From contig DATJTX010000016.1 of assembly GCA_035502855.1 (NCBI GenBank), positions 214,244 through 278,243 on the forward strand: DNA of 64,000 nt. Direction: 5' to 3'. The notes under the pieces are model-generated. The model ran no database searches. It saw only the letters and a list, made by a program, of their open reading frames with translations, and had not been told where the DNA came from. The position numbers and the translations under genes are program-made. This document shows positions 34,121-42,598 of the stretch, piece after piece; position 1 is the stretch's first letter; each line of letters opens with the position of its first letter. Origin of the DNA: Candidatus Baltobacteraceae bacterium. GTDB taxonomy: Bacteria > Vulcanimicrobiota > Vulcanimicrobiia > Vulcanimicrobiales > Vulcanimicrobiaceae.

Positions 34121-34686
34121 AGACGATCACGCGCGCGGGCACCTATTACCGCGTCATTGGTCCCGCGTGGTCATCTGCACTTAACACCGGTTTCTCAAAA
34201 TTACATGGCGGGCGCTGGAATCCACGATCAGCGTTTGGCGCGCTCTATCTTAATGCAACGATCGCCGTTGCTGCGGCTAATGCGCGACACCAACATGCAG
34301 GTCGCGCCATTCAACTCTTCGACTTACGGCCGAGCGCGCGGCCCCGCCTCGTTGACGTGGATGTGACAAATGCCAATGTGCTTGACGCCGTAACCGACGA
34401 CGGCTTGCGCGCCATTGGTCTAGCAGCAAATTATCCGTACGGCGTTCCACATAATCAATGCCAACCGATTGGAGCCAGCGCATACGCCGCAGGAATCGAT
34501 GGTGTCGCGTGTCGATCAGCCGCGGAGTGCACACCAACCACATGTGTTGGCGAGGAACTCGCCTTGTTTGATACATTCGTTGATGGAGCCACTGTCGCAG
34601 GTGTGCCGGCGGACACCGTCGTCGTCACGGTCCTTGGCAAGCCGCGCGCATTCGATCAGTGGTACCCAGACCCGTTTCCGCCTTAG
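34117..34686 (+). CDS. RES-domain toxin
   Basis: This 189-residue protein has the RES signature: TYYRVIGPAWSSALNT, then GGRWNPRSAFGALYLN (catalytic Arg region), and GEELALFDTF towards the C-terminus. RES toxins such as MbcT degrade or ADP-ribosylate NAD+-related targets, halting growth. It starts at GTG 34117 overlapping the antitoxin stop. In a transposon such modules stabilise the element or act as abortive infection. Confidence 0.88.
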   Translation: MKTITRAGTYYRVIGPAWSSALNTGFSKLHGGRWNPRSAFGALYLNATIAVAAANARHQHAGRAIQLFDLRPSARPRLVDVDVTNANVLDAVTDDGLRAIGLAANYPYGVPHNQCQPIGASAYAAGIDGVACRSAAECTPTTCVGEELALFDTFVDGATVAGVPADTVVVTVLGKPRAFDQWYPDPFPP

Positions 34687-34745
34687 AGTTCGCCTAGAAG
34701 CGAATCTCTCGCATATGACACCCGGCGAGCATCGGGTTCGACCTC

Positions 34746-35243
34746 CTATTGTCGCAAACGACGGACAGCGCTAAGTATTGCTTGCTGCGTCTCGTCGGAG
34801 AAATCGTCCCTGAGCAACAACGCCGGTGCTCGATCCGAGAGCGATGTGTTCGATCCTTTGAACCAAGCCTGCACGACGTGCGGACCGCACGCTCCGGCGA
34901 TCATCTTCGCGATTCGATAGGCAAAGCGCAGCTGCAACTCACGCTCGGGGTGCCGATCTTTCGCAATCCAACAGCGCACCGCGCGTTCGTCTTTCACGCC
35001 TCCAACGGAGCCGGTTACAACGATGCCGGCGATTTCAACGAGCCGCTTGACGATTATCTCGATCGGCAGCTGGTGGGCTTCACAATCGATCTCGGCGTCC
35101 GTCGCGGTGGGCGCTGGATTAAAAGTTTGCCCTTTTGCCATAAAGCGCTTTGAATCCAACTGGTTTACCCCCTTGGCGTGAATTTGCGGGCAGCCTGGCG
35201 ACGAGAAATCCAAAGATGGAATGTGTTCAAAATCGTCGCGCAA
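34746..35243 (-). CDS. Xre/DUF2384-like putative antitoxin
   Basis: This 165-residue protein contains SVGGVKDERAVRCWIAKDRH followed by PERELQLRFAYRIAKMIAG, an HTH-like arrangement. It ends with WFKGSNTSLSDRAPALLLRD, which echoes the WxxGxNxxLxxxxPxxLL signature of DUF2384/MbcA antitoxins. The start is uncertain: TTG 35243 or ATG 35141. The gene follows the 252-residue gene by 4 bp, so the two likely form a toxin-first pair. Confidence 0.6.
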   Translation of the reverse strand: MRDDFEHIPSLDFSSPGCPQIHAKGVNQLDSKRFMAKGQTFNPAPTATDAEIDCEAHQLPIEIIVKRLVEIAGIVVTGSVGGVKDERAVRCWIAKDRHPERELQLRFAYRIAKMIAGACGPHVVQAWFKGSNTSLSDRAPALLLRDDFSDETQQAILSAVRRLRQ

Positions 35244-35247
35244 ACAC

Positions 35248-36006
35248 TCAGGTGAACCAAAATGTGTCTTGCAAGATCGTCAAGAACCGATCCGCGAGCC
35301 TAATGTTACTGTCGCTAACGACGAGGAAGGTATGCGTCGGGAACCCACGATAGCGGCGGCTGAGTTCTGTGGCGTTATGCGGTAGTGCTTTCCACAGTTG
35401 CCATGCGGCGGCGAACTCGTCTCGAATGGCTGCATCTAGTATGCATGTCTCCCGCGCTCTAGCGACAACCAGAGAATCAGACGACAACGCGGCATCGGGC
35501 AAATCGATATCAGGCCACGTGTCGCCGGTGTACAGCGGGTTGCCTGTTGCGAGAGGAGCGTTGAGCGTCAATTCCTGCAAACGATCTAGGTAGAACGCAT
35601 CCTTGTGGTCGACCATTCGCATGCACCACAGAACGCCAAGAACATCACCCGGATGCCCGCAGTAGACTATTCCCAGAAAGCCGCTCGAGTAGTTAGTACC
35701 CGCGCGTGCGCAAGCCTCGAAGAGATCCCAGGCGACACTTGCATCTGGTGGGCGCCGGTCTCTTCTGTACTCGCAGATCTGCGCTTGGGCGCGTTTGTTT
35801 CTTTCGCTAGCGTTTGGACCTTTGGTACGGTGAATCTCCGCAAAAGCTGTGGCGAGCTTGTAGAGGCCGCCGGCGCCAAGCACAGCAAGAACGTTCTCGA
35901 TGAAATCAGCGACCACAGATCCGACGGCAGAGACATCGCTCTTCATGGCGCGACAATTCAACAATATTGCTGAACCACCATCGTCCGATTCTGGCGATTT
36001 CGCCAA
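35248..36006 (-). CDS. Unknown protein, possible toxin partner of the adjacent antitoxin-like gene
   Basis: This 252-residue protein has a hydrophobic stretch at about residues 25-50 (VGSVVADFIENVLAVLGAGG), then a basic region, NKRAQAQICEYRRDRRPP, and a C-terminal half with CGHPGDVLGVLWCMRMVDH and YRGFPTHTFLVVSDSNIRLA. It matches no family I know. Its 4-bp spacing to a DUF2384-like gene suggests a toxin or effector. The start codon choice is uncertain. Confidence 0.5.
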   Translation of the reverse strand: MAKSPESDDGGSAILLNCRAMKSDVSAVGSVVADFIENVLAVLGAGGLYKLATAFAEIHRTKGPNASERNKRAQAQICEYRRDRRPPDASVAWDLFEACARAGTNYSSGFLGIVYCGHPGDVLGVLWCMRMVDHKDAFYLDRLQELTLNAPLATGNPLYTGDTWPDIDLPDAALSSDSLVVARARETCILDAAIRDEFAAAWQLWKALPHNATELSRRYRGFPTHTFLVVSDSNIRLADRFLTILQDTFWFT

Positions 36007-36119
36007 GGTTTGCCCTACCGATGGATGGCCGTAGGCCGGTTGAAACCATCCATTGCGTCAGGGAGCAACCTCGCATATTGTAGTGAAGGCTGCGCCACAA
36101 GCATGAGGTAGCACGAGGC

Positions 36120-36308
36120 ATGTCAGAGGCACGGGACACAATCACACTCGAGGAAGTCGCGGAGCGACTAGGTACTACTGTTCCCGTGGTTCGGCGAGCG
36201 GTAAGAGCCGGAAACCTCCCTGGCATGAAGTTGAGCGGGCGATGGTTCATACTGAAGCGGCCATTTGAGCGAATGATGAACCGAGATGCCGAGCCTGTTC
36301 CAACCTGA
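36120..36308 (+). CDS. Small excisionase/MerR-like HTH protein
   Basis: This 62-residue protein consists of one winged HTH: TITLEEVAERLGTTVPVVRR followed by AVRAGNLPGMKLSGRWFI, as in excisionase-type DNA-binding domains. It is followed at once by a strong terminator, so it is a single-gene unit. It sits next to the transposition genes but is not a known Tn7 component. It could regulate tns expression or assist recombination. Confidence 0.75.
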   Translation: MSEARDTITLEEVAERLGTTVPVVRRAVRAGNLPGMKLSGRWFILKRPFERMMNRDAEPVPT

Positions 36309-36320
36309 CCTTGTCTTAAA

Positions 36321-36345
36321 AGTCCCGCAGAAGCGGGTCTTTTTT
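36321..36345 (+). terminator. Rho-independent terminator after HTH gene
   Basis: AGTCCCGC pairs with GCGGGTCT around an AGAA loop (one T-T mismatch) and is followed by a run of T (36338-36345). It separates the left cargo from the transposition genes. Confidence 0.85.
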
Positions 36346-36455
36346 GTTACATCCACCATCAGGCCGCTATCGGGGAAAGGGATTGCGATCACGATATAAG
36401 GGAGTAAGCGTCAGTGGCGATCGGCCCCGCCGCGATCGATACGCAACAGATGCAA

Positions 36456-36488
36456 GAAAGCCATCGCGACTGACATCGCGAGGCTTTC
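36456..36488 (+). promoter_or_regulatory. Stem-loop in the leader region of tnsA
   Basis: GAAAGCC (36456-36462) pairs with GGCTTTC (36482-36488), extended by TCGCG/CGCGA with a one-base bulge. It lies about 100 bp before the tnsA start and could affect expression of the transposase operon. No U-tract follows, so it is not a standard terminator. Confidence 0.4.
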
Positions 36489-36584
36489 GTTGAGGCCGAA
36501 ACCGCGTTTTCACCGTCAAAGCAAAGGCGCGGAACTCGATAACCTGCCCTTAGGATATCACCTGAGGGCGCGGAGGGCAATGTC

Positions 36585-37286
36585 TTGCCGGAACGCCGCA
36601 GAGCTAAGAAAAGAGCCGCGAATCAAGACACTAGGACCGCGGCTATCAGAAAATTTGGCCCGAACCGTCGCAGCGTTACCGGGCACGTTCCCGCTCAGAA
36701 GAAACCAGGATTGGTCGCGTTTGAGTCAACGCTAGAACGCGACCTTATTATCCTCCTTGAATTTGATCCGCTCGTTTCCGGTATTGTGGAGCAGCCAACT
36801 CGCATTGAATTCGGCGATGGCTCTTACACACCCGATTTTCTGGTCACATATTTTCCCGAAGCAGGACGCCGGCAATCATACATTGAGGTCAAGTATCGGG
36901 ACGACCTCGCGGAACAGTGGCCAGATCTTCATCCCCGTCTTAGGGCCGGCTGTCGCTACGCACGCTCGATCGACAGAACGTTCAAGATCCTCACTGAAGT
37001 CGAGATTCGCACGTTGCGGCTCGACAACATCACACAACTCTGGCCGTACCGGTCAAGCGCCGTGGAGCCCGAAGAAATCGCCTGCATCCGCGAAGCGTTG
37101 GAATTACTAGGGACAGCGTCGCCTGATCGTCTGCTAGAGTACTTAAGTCCCGATCTTGAACGCCGCGCGGTCCTGCTTTTCACGATTTGGCACATGCTGG
37201 CAAACGGCGTCATTGCGACTGACCTTGATGGCGTTCCACTCAGCAATTCATCTCCGGTGTGGCTCGCGGATGGCTCTCAACGTTAG
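36585..37286 (+). CDS. tnsA: TnsA-like endonuclease of the Tn7-like transposon
   Basis: TnsA cuts the 5' ends of the element so that it is excised rather than copied. This 233-residue protein has the N-terminal nuclease core: VAFESTLERDLIILLEFDP (catalytic Glu), GSYTPDFLVTYF (Asp84) and YIEVKYRDDL (Glu101-x-Lys103), the usual order of the TnsA restriction-like fold. A C-terminal domain follows that would contact TnsC. The start is probably TTG 36585. The gene overlaps tnsB by 17 bp. Its presence implies cut-and-paste transposition. Confidence 0.88.
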   Translation: MPERRRAKKRAANQDTRTAAIRKFGPNRRSVTGHVPAQKKPGLVAFESTLERDLIILLEFDPLVSGIVEQPTRIEFGDGSYTPDFLVTYFPEAGRRQSYIEVKYRDDLAEQWPDLHPRLRAGCRYARSIDRTFKILTEVEIRTLRLDNITQLWPYRSSAVEPEEIACIREALELLGTASPDRLLEYLSPDLERRAVLLFTIWHMLANGVIATDLDGVPLSNSSPVWLADGSQR

Positions 37287-39132
37287 CGCCGTTGGGGACG
37301 GCATACGCGACGCGCTCACCGGCCTTCGATCGCGTTTCGTAAAAGGTCAACCCGAAGCTCCTCCCGTCCGCGTCGATCCCGAGCCGGGCGAATCGCAGGG
37401 ATTGCCCAACTTGGCTGTCAGTATACGTGCCGACAACGCAACATCACAGATGAGTGCGCTGCAGCTCGACTATATCCATCCGACGACGATTGACGCGAAA
37501 CAACTTACGAAGGCGCACGAGCGGTTTAAGGCTATACAAGCCGCGATTGAGGCCGGTCGACCGTATCTTCCGAACCTTAGAGAAGCCGTGGCAACTTCCG
37601 GCCTTAGCGTCGCTACGCTTTACCGGCTTATCCAGCGATTTGAGGAGACCCGCGACGCCCGGTCGTTATGTGACAGGGGCGTTGGCCAACCACGGAAAGC
37701 TCGGCTCGATCCGCGTGTCATCGACGTTATTGCGGCCGCGTTTCATGGCAAATACCTCACCAACCAAAACCTCAAGATAAGTCGGATCTGTGAAGATGTC
37801 AGGGCCACATGTTGGCGTGACAACTTGCCGTTACCAAGCATGAACACTGTTAGAACTCATCTCAAGAGGCTGAGGCACCAACACGGCCTACGCGCCGTCG
37901 AGGTTGCGAGAGGGAACAGGAAAATCGCGCATACGCTTACCCCGCACCACGGCACCTTTAATCAACATTTCGGGCCGTGGTCGTTGGTTCAGATTGACCA
38001 TACCAAGCTGGATATCATGGTCGTAGACGAGGAGACGCGAAAATGCGTCGGGCGCGCATTCATAACCATTGCATGTGACGTCTATAGCCGGATGATCCTG
38101 GGGTTCTACATCTCGCTGGATCCTGTTGGGGCACTCTCAACGGGATTGTGTTTGCTTCATGCGATGCTCCCGAAAGATGAGTGGCTCAAAGAGTGCGACG
38201 TGCCGACAATCTGGCCGTGCTGGGGGAAGCCGGCGGCGCTCCACTTTGATAATGGGAGAGAATTCCTGGGGAAGATGATTCATCGATTTTGCAAACTGCA
38301 CGACGTCATAATCGATCATCGACCAGTAGGTTCTCCTCACTTTGGTGGGCACGTGGAGCGCATGATCCGCACGCTGAACGAAATGCTGCACACGCTTCCG
38401 GGTTCGTCGTTCTCAAACGTGCAGAAGCGTGGCGACTACAATTCAGAAGAAATGGCAGCGCTCACCGTCCGCGAGCTCAATGCCATTGTCACCGAGTGGA
38501 TCACAGGTACCTATCACCAAAAACTCCATAGAACACTGGGCCGCACGCCTCTATCCGCGTACCAGAAGGCAATTCTCGGTAGTACAAACCTCCGCGGAGT
38601 GGGTCTGGCGCCTCGGCAATATGATGAGAATCGACTGCGGTTTGATCTTATGCCGGTCGTAGAACGCACGATTCAACCATATGGCGTTGCACTCGAGAAT
38701 CTCGTGTACGTAGGAGAAGCTTTGGGTCCATACACTGGGGAAAAATGCCGCAGCGGAAAGGGGAAGCTCTTCACGTTCCTCCAGGACCCGCGCAGAATCA
38801 ATGATCTTTATTTCGTTGCGCCTGATACAAACGAGATCTACGCTTTAAAACTGCGCGATCCGTTACGAGCGAATATGAGCTTATGGGAATGGAGGGCGTT
38901 TCACGCGCGAGCGATTAAGGAAGGGAAAGACGATTTTGACCAGCGCGCTGTCTTTGAATCACATGAACGGTTGGAGCAACGCCGCCGCGCCGGTGTTGAG
39001 GAAACCAAGAAGGCACGTCGGATCCGAACCAGACGGATGCATCACAAGCCGCTTGAGACGACGGTCGTAGAAGAAACGGAATTCGTGGATTGGCAGTCAG
39101 AAGTCGAGCCACTCGAAGATCGTTACAGTTGA
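37270..39132 (+). CDS. tnsB: TnsB-like DDE transposase
   Basis: TnsB binds the element ends and joins the 3' ends to the target. The 620-residue protein (ATG 37270, inside the end of tnsA) has an N-terminal HTH region (SGLSVATLYRLIQRFEETRD), then an integrase-type catalytic domain. The triad is Asp243 in VQIDHTKLDI, Asp327 in LHFDNGREF and Glu363 in GGHVERM, with the D-x35-E spacing typical of retroviral-type transposases. A Mu-type C-terminal beta-barrel (about 450-520) and a charged tail that would contact TnsC follow. Confidence 0.94.
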   Translation: MALNVSAVGDGIRDALTGLRSRFVKGQPEAPPVRVDPEPGESQGLPNLAVSIRADNATSQMSALQLDYIHPTTIDAKQLTKAHERFKAIQAAIEAGRPYLPNLREAVATSGLSVATLYRLIQRFEETRDARSLCDRGVGQPRKARLDPRVIDVIAAAFHGKYLTNQNLKISRICEDVRATCWRDNLPLPSMNTVRTHLKRLRHQHGLRAVEVARGNRKIAHTLTPHHGTFNQHFGPWSLVQIDHTKLDIMVVDEETRKCVGRAFITIACDVYSRMILGFYISLDPVGALSTGLCLLHAMLPKDEWLKECDVPTIWPCWGKPAALHFDNGREFLGKMIHRFCKLHDVIIDHRPVGSPHFGGHVERMIRTLNEMLHTLPGSSFSNVQKRGDYNSEEMAALTVRELNAIVTEWITGTYHQKLHRTLGRTPLSAYQKAILGSTNLRGVGLAPRQYDENRLRFDLMPVVERTIQPYGVALENLVYVGEALGPYTGEKCRSGKGKLFTFLQDPRRINDLYFVAPDTNEIYALKLRDPLRANMSLWEWRAFHARAIKEGKDDFDQRAVFESHERLEQRRRAGVEETKKARRIRTRRMHHKPLETTVVEETEFVDWQSEVEPLEDRYS

Positions 39133-39135
39133 CCG

Positions 39136-40008
39136 TTGAGCGAAGATCTCAGTCACCTTGCCACGTCGACCGCAGAACAAGCGATGTGGTCAAACGATCT
39201 TCGCATTGATCTCGTGCGTATGGGATTCTGGATTTCGACCGCCCACACGCAACGCATACACGGGAAACTTGAGTATTTGGTGTCCCACCCGCAAAAGAGC
39301 TATATGCCCAACCTTATAGTTGTTGGTCACTCAGGCAGTGGCAAGACCAGACTCATTGAAGAATTCCTTTCATTGCATCCCGCGTCCGAAAACGCCGAGC
39401 AAGAACGTTCCAGGATTCCAGTCGTGTACTGCGAGGTGCCTGCGGATCCGGATCTAGGCGGGTTCTATAATCAGATCCTGGTTTCGATGGGCGCTGAGCC
39501 GTCGCGCGAACGAGTCGATGCGCGTCGAAGGCGAGTGGAGGATACGTTGGGGCTCGTTGAAGCGAAGCTACTAATATTCGACGAGTCTCAGCACGTCTTG
39601 AATGCCGGGCCTCATCTTCGACGGATTCTGGCTAGCTCTATCAAGAGCCTCAGCAATCAGGTTAAGATCTCGATCGTTCTTGTCGGAACAAGAGAAGCGC
39701 TAACGCTACTGCGCTTGGATCCACAGATTGATCGTCGATTTGAGCGTGACGAAATAGCACTTTGGACGTTGAATCAAGAGTGGCGACGACTGCTTGTCAC
39801 CTTTGAACGTCGGTTACCGCTCCGAAAGGCGTCCCGATTAAGCGATCAAGACGTCGCCCGGACATTGCATCGTCGATCGAGCGGCACAATTGGTCGCTTG
39901 GCCCGGACGCTTAGCGAAGCCGCAGTAATGGCAATTGAGGATGGCACCGAGCGCATCACTCCCGAGATTTTGGACAGAGTCACGACGAGCGGTGAGGATG
40001 CCGAGTGA
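39136..40008 (+). CDS. tnsC: TnsC/TniB-like AAA+ ATPase
   Basis: TnsC is the ATP-dependent matchmaker that forms filaments on target DNA and links TniQ to the transposase. The 290-residue protein has Walker A GHSGSGKT (residues 64-71), Walker B LLIFDESQH, and the sensor region SIVLVGTREALTLL. Its length matches the short TniB type. The start is TTG 39136, 3 bp after tnsB. Its end overlaps the first tniQ gene by 4 bp. Confidence 0.93.
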   Translation: MSEDLSHLATSTAEQAMWSNDLRIDLVRMGFWISTAHTQRIHGKLEYLVSHPQKSYMPNLIVVGHSGSGKTRLIEEFLSLHPASENAEQERSRIPVVYCEVPADPDLGGFYNQILVSMGAEPSRERVDARRRRVEDTLGLVEAKLLIFDESQHVLNAGPHLRRILASSIKSLSNQVKISIVLVGTREALTLLRLDPQIDRRFERDEIALWTLNQEWRRLLVTFERRLPLRKASRLSDQDVARTLHRRSSGTIGRLARTLSEAAVMAIEDGTERITPEILDRVTTSGEDAE

Positions 40009-41216
40009 AACACCCTTCGTTAGGCGTAGGCTTCCGAGCTTTGTTGCCGGGGCACACCGCCCCTCGGGAGCAAGAGCTTTTCTCTTCCTGGATTGTCCGT
40101 CTGGCCGCTCAGAATCACCTTAAGTTGCACGTCTTTTCGAACATGCTATGGCCCGGGGCGGCAGTGTGGAATCGTGACATTGATAACTCCGCCTCGAGCG
40201 AACTTCAGGAAGCTGTCGCCGCGCGCACCGGAGTCGCCGCCGATCGTGTGTGGGAGACGACGCTAAAGTCGTACGAAGGAATAGTGTTTGAGCGTCATAA
40301 CCCGACTGGAATCACGCCTTGGATTCTTCCCCTCGGGATATACCACAGGACCCGTGTCCGTTGCGGGATTCAATTCTGCCCGGATTGTCTCGTGGAAAAA
40401 GTGCCATACTACAAAAAGCCCTGGCGCCTCGCTTGGGCGATCGTATGCCCCGTCCATATGAGGCCACTTCTGGATAGATGCCCCTGCGGTGCTCCAGTGA
40501 ATTTCCACCGAGGCGATCTTGGTGACCGCGAGGCGAGCATCGCTGACGCGAGTCTGACGAAGTGTTATCGTTGTCACACGGATTTAAGGACCTGTGTTGG
40601 GGCGTCATTTGATTTGGCGTTAACGAGCGCCGCGCTGGAAACACAGCAGCGTTGCCTAACTGCAGTGGATCTCGGGTGCGTTACGGTTGGAACCACCTCG
40701 ATCCGGTCGACTCTATTTTTCGCCGGGCTTAGACAGCTGCTACAAATTCTAGCGACCGGGCGACTCTGCACTCTCCTCCGAAACACGGTTTCCACGTGGC
40801 GCAGCATCGATGCCTTCACGCCAGTGTTCAGTGGGAGAATTAATGCCATCGAAAGACTCCCTGTTGAGAACAGGGTGGTCTTGATGGCATCAGTTGGTGA
40901 ATTGCTAGCCGACTGGCCGCGTGCCTTCGTCAGATGCTGCCAGACGGCCGGCCTCGCAGCCAGCGACATCCTCAAGGGCCTCGACTACGTTCCTTATTGG
41001 CTTGCTAGCGTCGTTGATGAATGCTTTGGTTCAGGTGCCTACAGCCCGACGATTGCGGAAATCGGCGCAGCTATTCAATACATGCGTAAACGTGAGCTCG
41101 TCGTGACGAAGACTAGCGTGTCTAAAATTCTCGGGAAGACCGACGTATTTCGCAAGCGCAGATTGCACCACATGTTGGATCTCAATCCTTCGCTTTTAGA
41201 GGACGATGCAACGTAA
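40005..41216 (+). CDS. tniQ: TniQ/TnsD-like target-selection protein 1
   Basis: This 403-residue protein has the TniQ N-terminal domain: LFSSWIVRLAAQNHLK, then the zinc-ribbon cysteines FCPDC, CPVH (His-Cys partner), CPCG and CYRCH. The last 150 residues, with a helical DNA-binding-like region near the C-terminus, are more variable. TniQ/TnsD proteins bind a specific attachment site or a guide complex. It overlaps tnsC by 4 bp (GTGA), so it belongs to the core operon, and it is one candidate for recognising comM. Confidence 0.9.
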   Translation: MKHPSLGVGFRALLPGHTAPREQELFSSWIVRLAAQNHLKLHVFSNMLWPGAAVWNRDIDNSASSELQEAVAARTGVAADRVWETTLKSYEGIVFERHNPTGITPWILPLGIYHRTRVRCGIQFCPDCLVEKVPYYKKPWRLAWAIVCPVHMRPLLDRCPCGAPVNFHRGDLGDREASIADASLTKCYRCHTDLRTCVGASFDLALTSAALETQQRCLTAVDLGCVTVGTTSIRSTLFFAGLRQLLQILATGRLCTLLRNTVSTWRSIDAFTPVFSGRINAIERLPVENRVVLMASVGELLADWPRAFVRCCQTAGLAASDILKGLDYVPYWLASVVDECFGSGAYSPTIAEIGAAIQYMRKRELVVTKTSVSKILGKTDVFRKRRLHHMLDLNPSLLEDDAT

Positions 41217-41285
41217 ACGATCGTGTGTGCTGCGTTGCTGACAGCACGGCGTATATCCCACTCGCGCGAAGTATAAGGAGGAAGC

Positions 41286-42503
41286 GTGCATCGGTTGCTC
41301 CCTTGCCACCCGGGTCCCAAACCTGACGAACTTCTGACGTCCTGGATCGCGCGAGTCTCATATGCAAATGGAATGACACCCACGCTGTTCATTGCGTCCA
41401 TTTCGGAAGCGTCGGGGTGGATGACGGATTACGATTGCAGTCCGTCCCAGCAGCTCAATGCTGCTCTATCTGCTCGAACCGGCGTTCATCGGGAAGAAAT
41501 CGAAAGCTTGACGTTGGCATCTTACGAGGGAGTGTTATTCGAATCTAGAGCATTTCTAGGAACCTTGCCGTCCTATATCTTGCCTCTCCGGCTGTTTAGA
41601 AAGGCCGACGGATGTCGCCTACAATACTGCCCGGAATGCATCGTGCCCGAACCGTTCTACCGAAGAAGTTGGCGTCTTGCGCTGAACGTGCTATGCACGA
41701 AGCACAAGCGCTATCTCGTGGATGAGTGCACGGGATGTGGCGCCCCGATAACGTACCTTCGAGCAGGGACGAGCGAAGTTCGCGTAGGGTCGACCCTCCC
41801 TTTATGGTGCGCGTCGTGCGGGTGCGCCTATGCTGCGGGCAGCGACCATTCAAGCGTTGATGCGCCCCTAGCTGAGGCACAGATGATGGTGGAGAGAGCG
41901 CTGGCGCGTGGCTACGCCGATCTCGGCCGTTGTCAGGTTCACTCGCTACTGTTTTTTATGGGTGTCCGACACTTGCTTCGGGTTCTTGCTTCGGGAAATC
42001 ACGGCGCAAGTTTACGAGAAGTTATTCGCAACGCGAATGGCTTGCCGAACGACGAGATGGGCTGGCGTGTGGGCGAGCGCTTTGAATTCTTAAAGAACAC
42101 CCATAGGGCGGGATTACTGCGCCTTCTTGTCCCACTGCTTAGGGATTGGCCGCGCGAGTTTGTGCGATACTGTCGCGCGGCGCGCATGCCTGCAGAGGGG
42201 CTACTACACCGATATCTTACACTGCAGGACGTTCCATACTGGTGCGCCCGGGAGTTTGGCATTTACTCTGCAAGGCCACGGTACGATCCATCAGTGGAAG
42301 AGATCAAGGCAATGATGCGCTACGTCCAAAGTGGTAAAGATTCTAGCGCGGTGCAAATCGTGCGAAGGTTCCTATTGCGCAAGAGAGCTACTGCAAAGTA
42401 CAGGGATCTGCGCAACCTCGTTATGGAGAAGAGTTCTCTAGTGCGCCTTACGCAAGTCCTCGCTCACCGTTGGGCGGCGCTTGAGGCGTCGCGCGCCGCA
42501 TAG
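41286..42503 (+). CDS. tniQ: TniQ/TnsD-like target-selection protein 2
   Basis: This is a 405-residue second TniQ: LLTSWIARVSYANGM, LASYEGVLFES, YCPECIVPEPFYRRSWRLAL, CTKHKRYLVDECTGCGAP and CASCGCAYAAG. It shares the order YEGVxFE, CPxC, WRLA, CxxH, CGAP with the first TniQ, so the two are paralogues. It is separated from the first by 70 bp and may have its own ribosome-binding site (AAGGAGG at about 41276). Two TniQ proteins suggest two target pathways, or a heteromeric selector. Confidence 0.9.
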   Translation: MHRLLPCHPGPKPDELLTSWIARVSYANGMTPTLFIASISEASGWMTDYDCSPSQQLNAALSARTGVHREEIESLTLASYEGVLFESRAFLGTLPSYILPLRLFRKADGCRLQYCPECIVPEPFYRRSWRLALNVLCTKHKRYLVDECTGCGAPITYLRAGTSEVRVGSTLPLWCASCGCAYAAGSDHSSVDAPLAEAQMMVERALARGYADLGRCQVHSLLFFMGVRHLLRVLASGNHGASLREVIRNANGLPNDEMGWRVGERFEFLKNTHRAGLLRLLVPLLRDWPREFVRYCRAARMPAEGLLHRYLTLQDVPYWCAREFGIYSARPRYDPSVEEIKAMMRYVQSGKDSSAVQIVRRFLLRKRATAKYRDLRNLVMEKSSLVRLTQVLAHRWAALEASRAA

Positions 42504-42598
42504 ATTTGCCCCTATCCTGCCACAAGGAACAAGTGAGACAATCGCGGGCATGAGGGTTATCGCGCCGTCGCGTTAGCGAATAGTGATTGCCCTCCGCC

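Noticed and set aside
36309..42598. A smaller transposon nested around the tns genes
   Set aside because: No second set of TGTAGG ends or GAGAAA sites was found next to tnsA or after the second tniQ gene.
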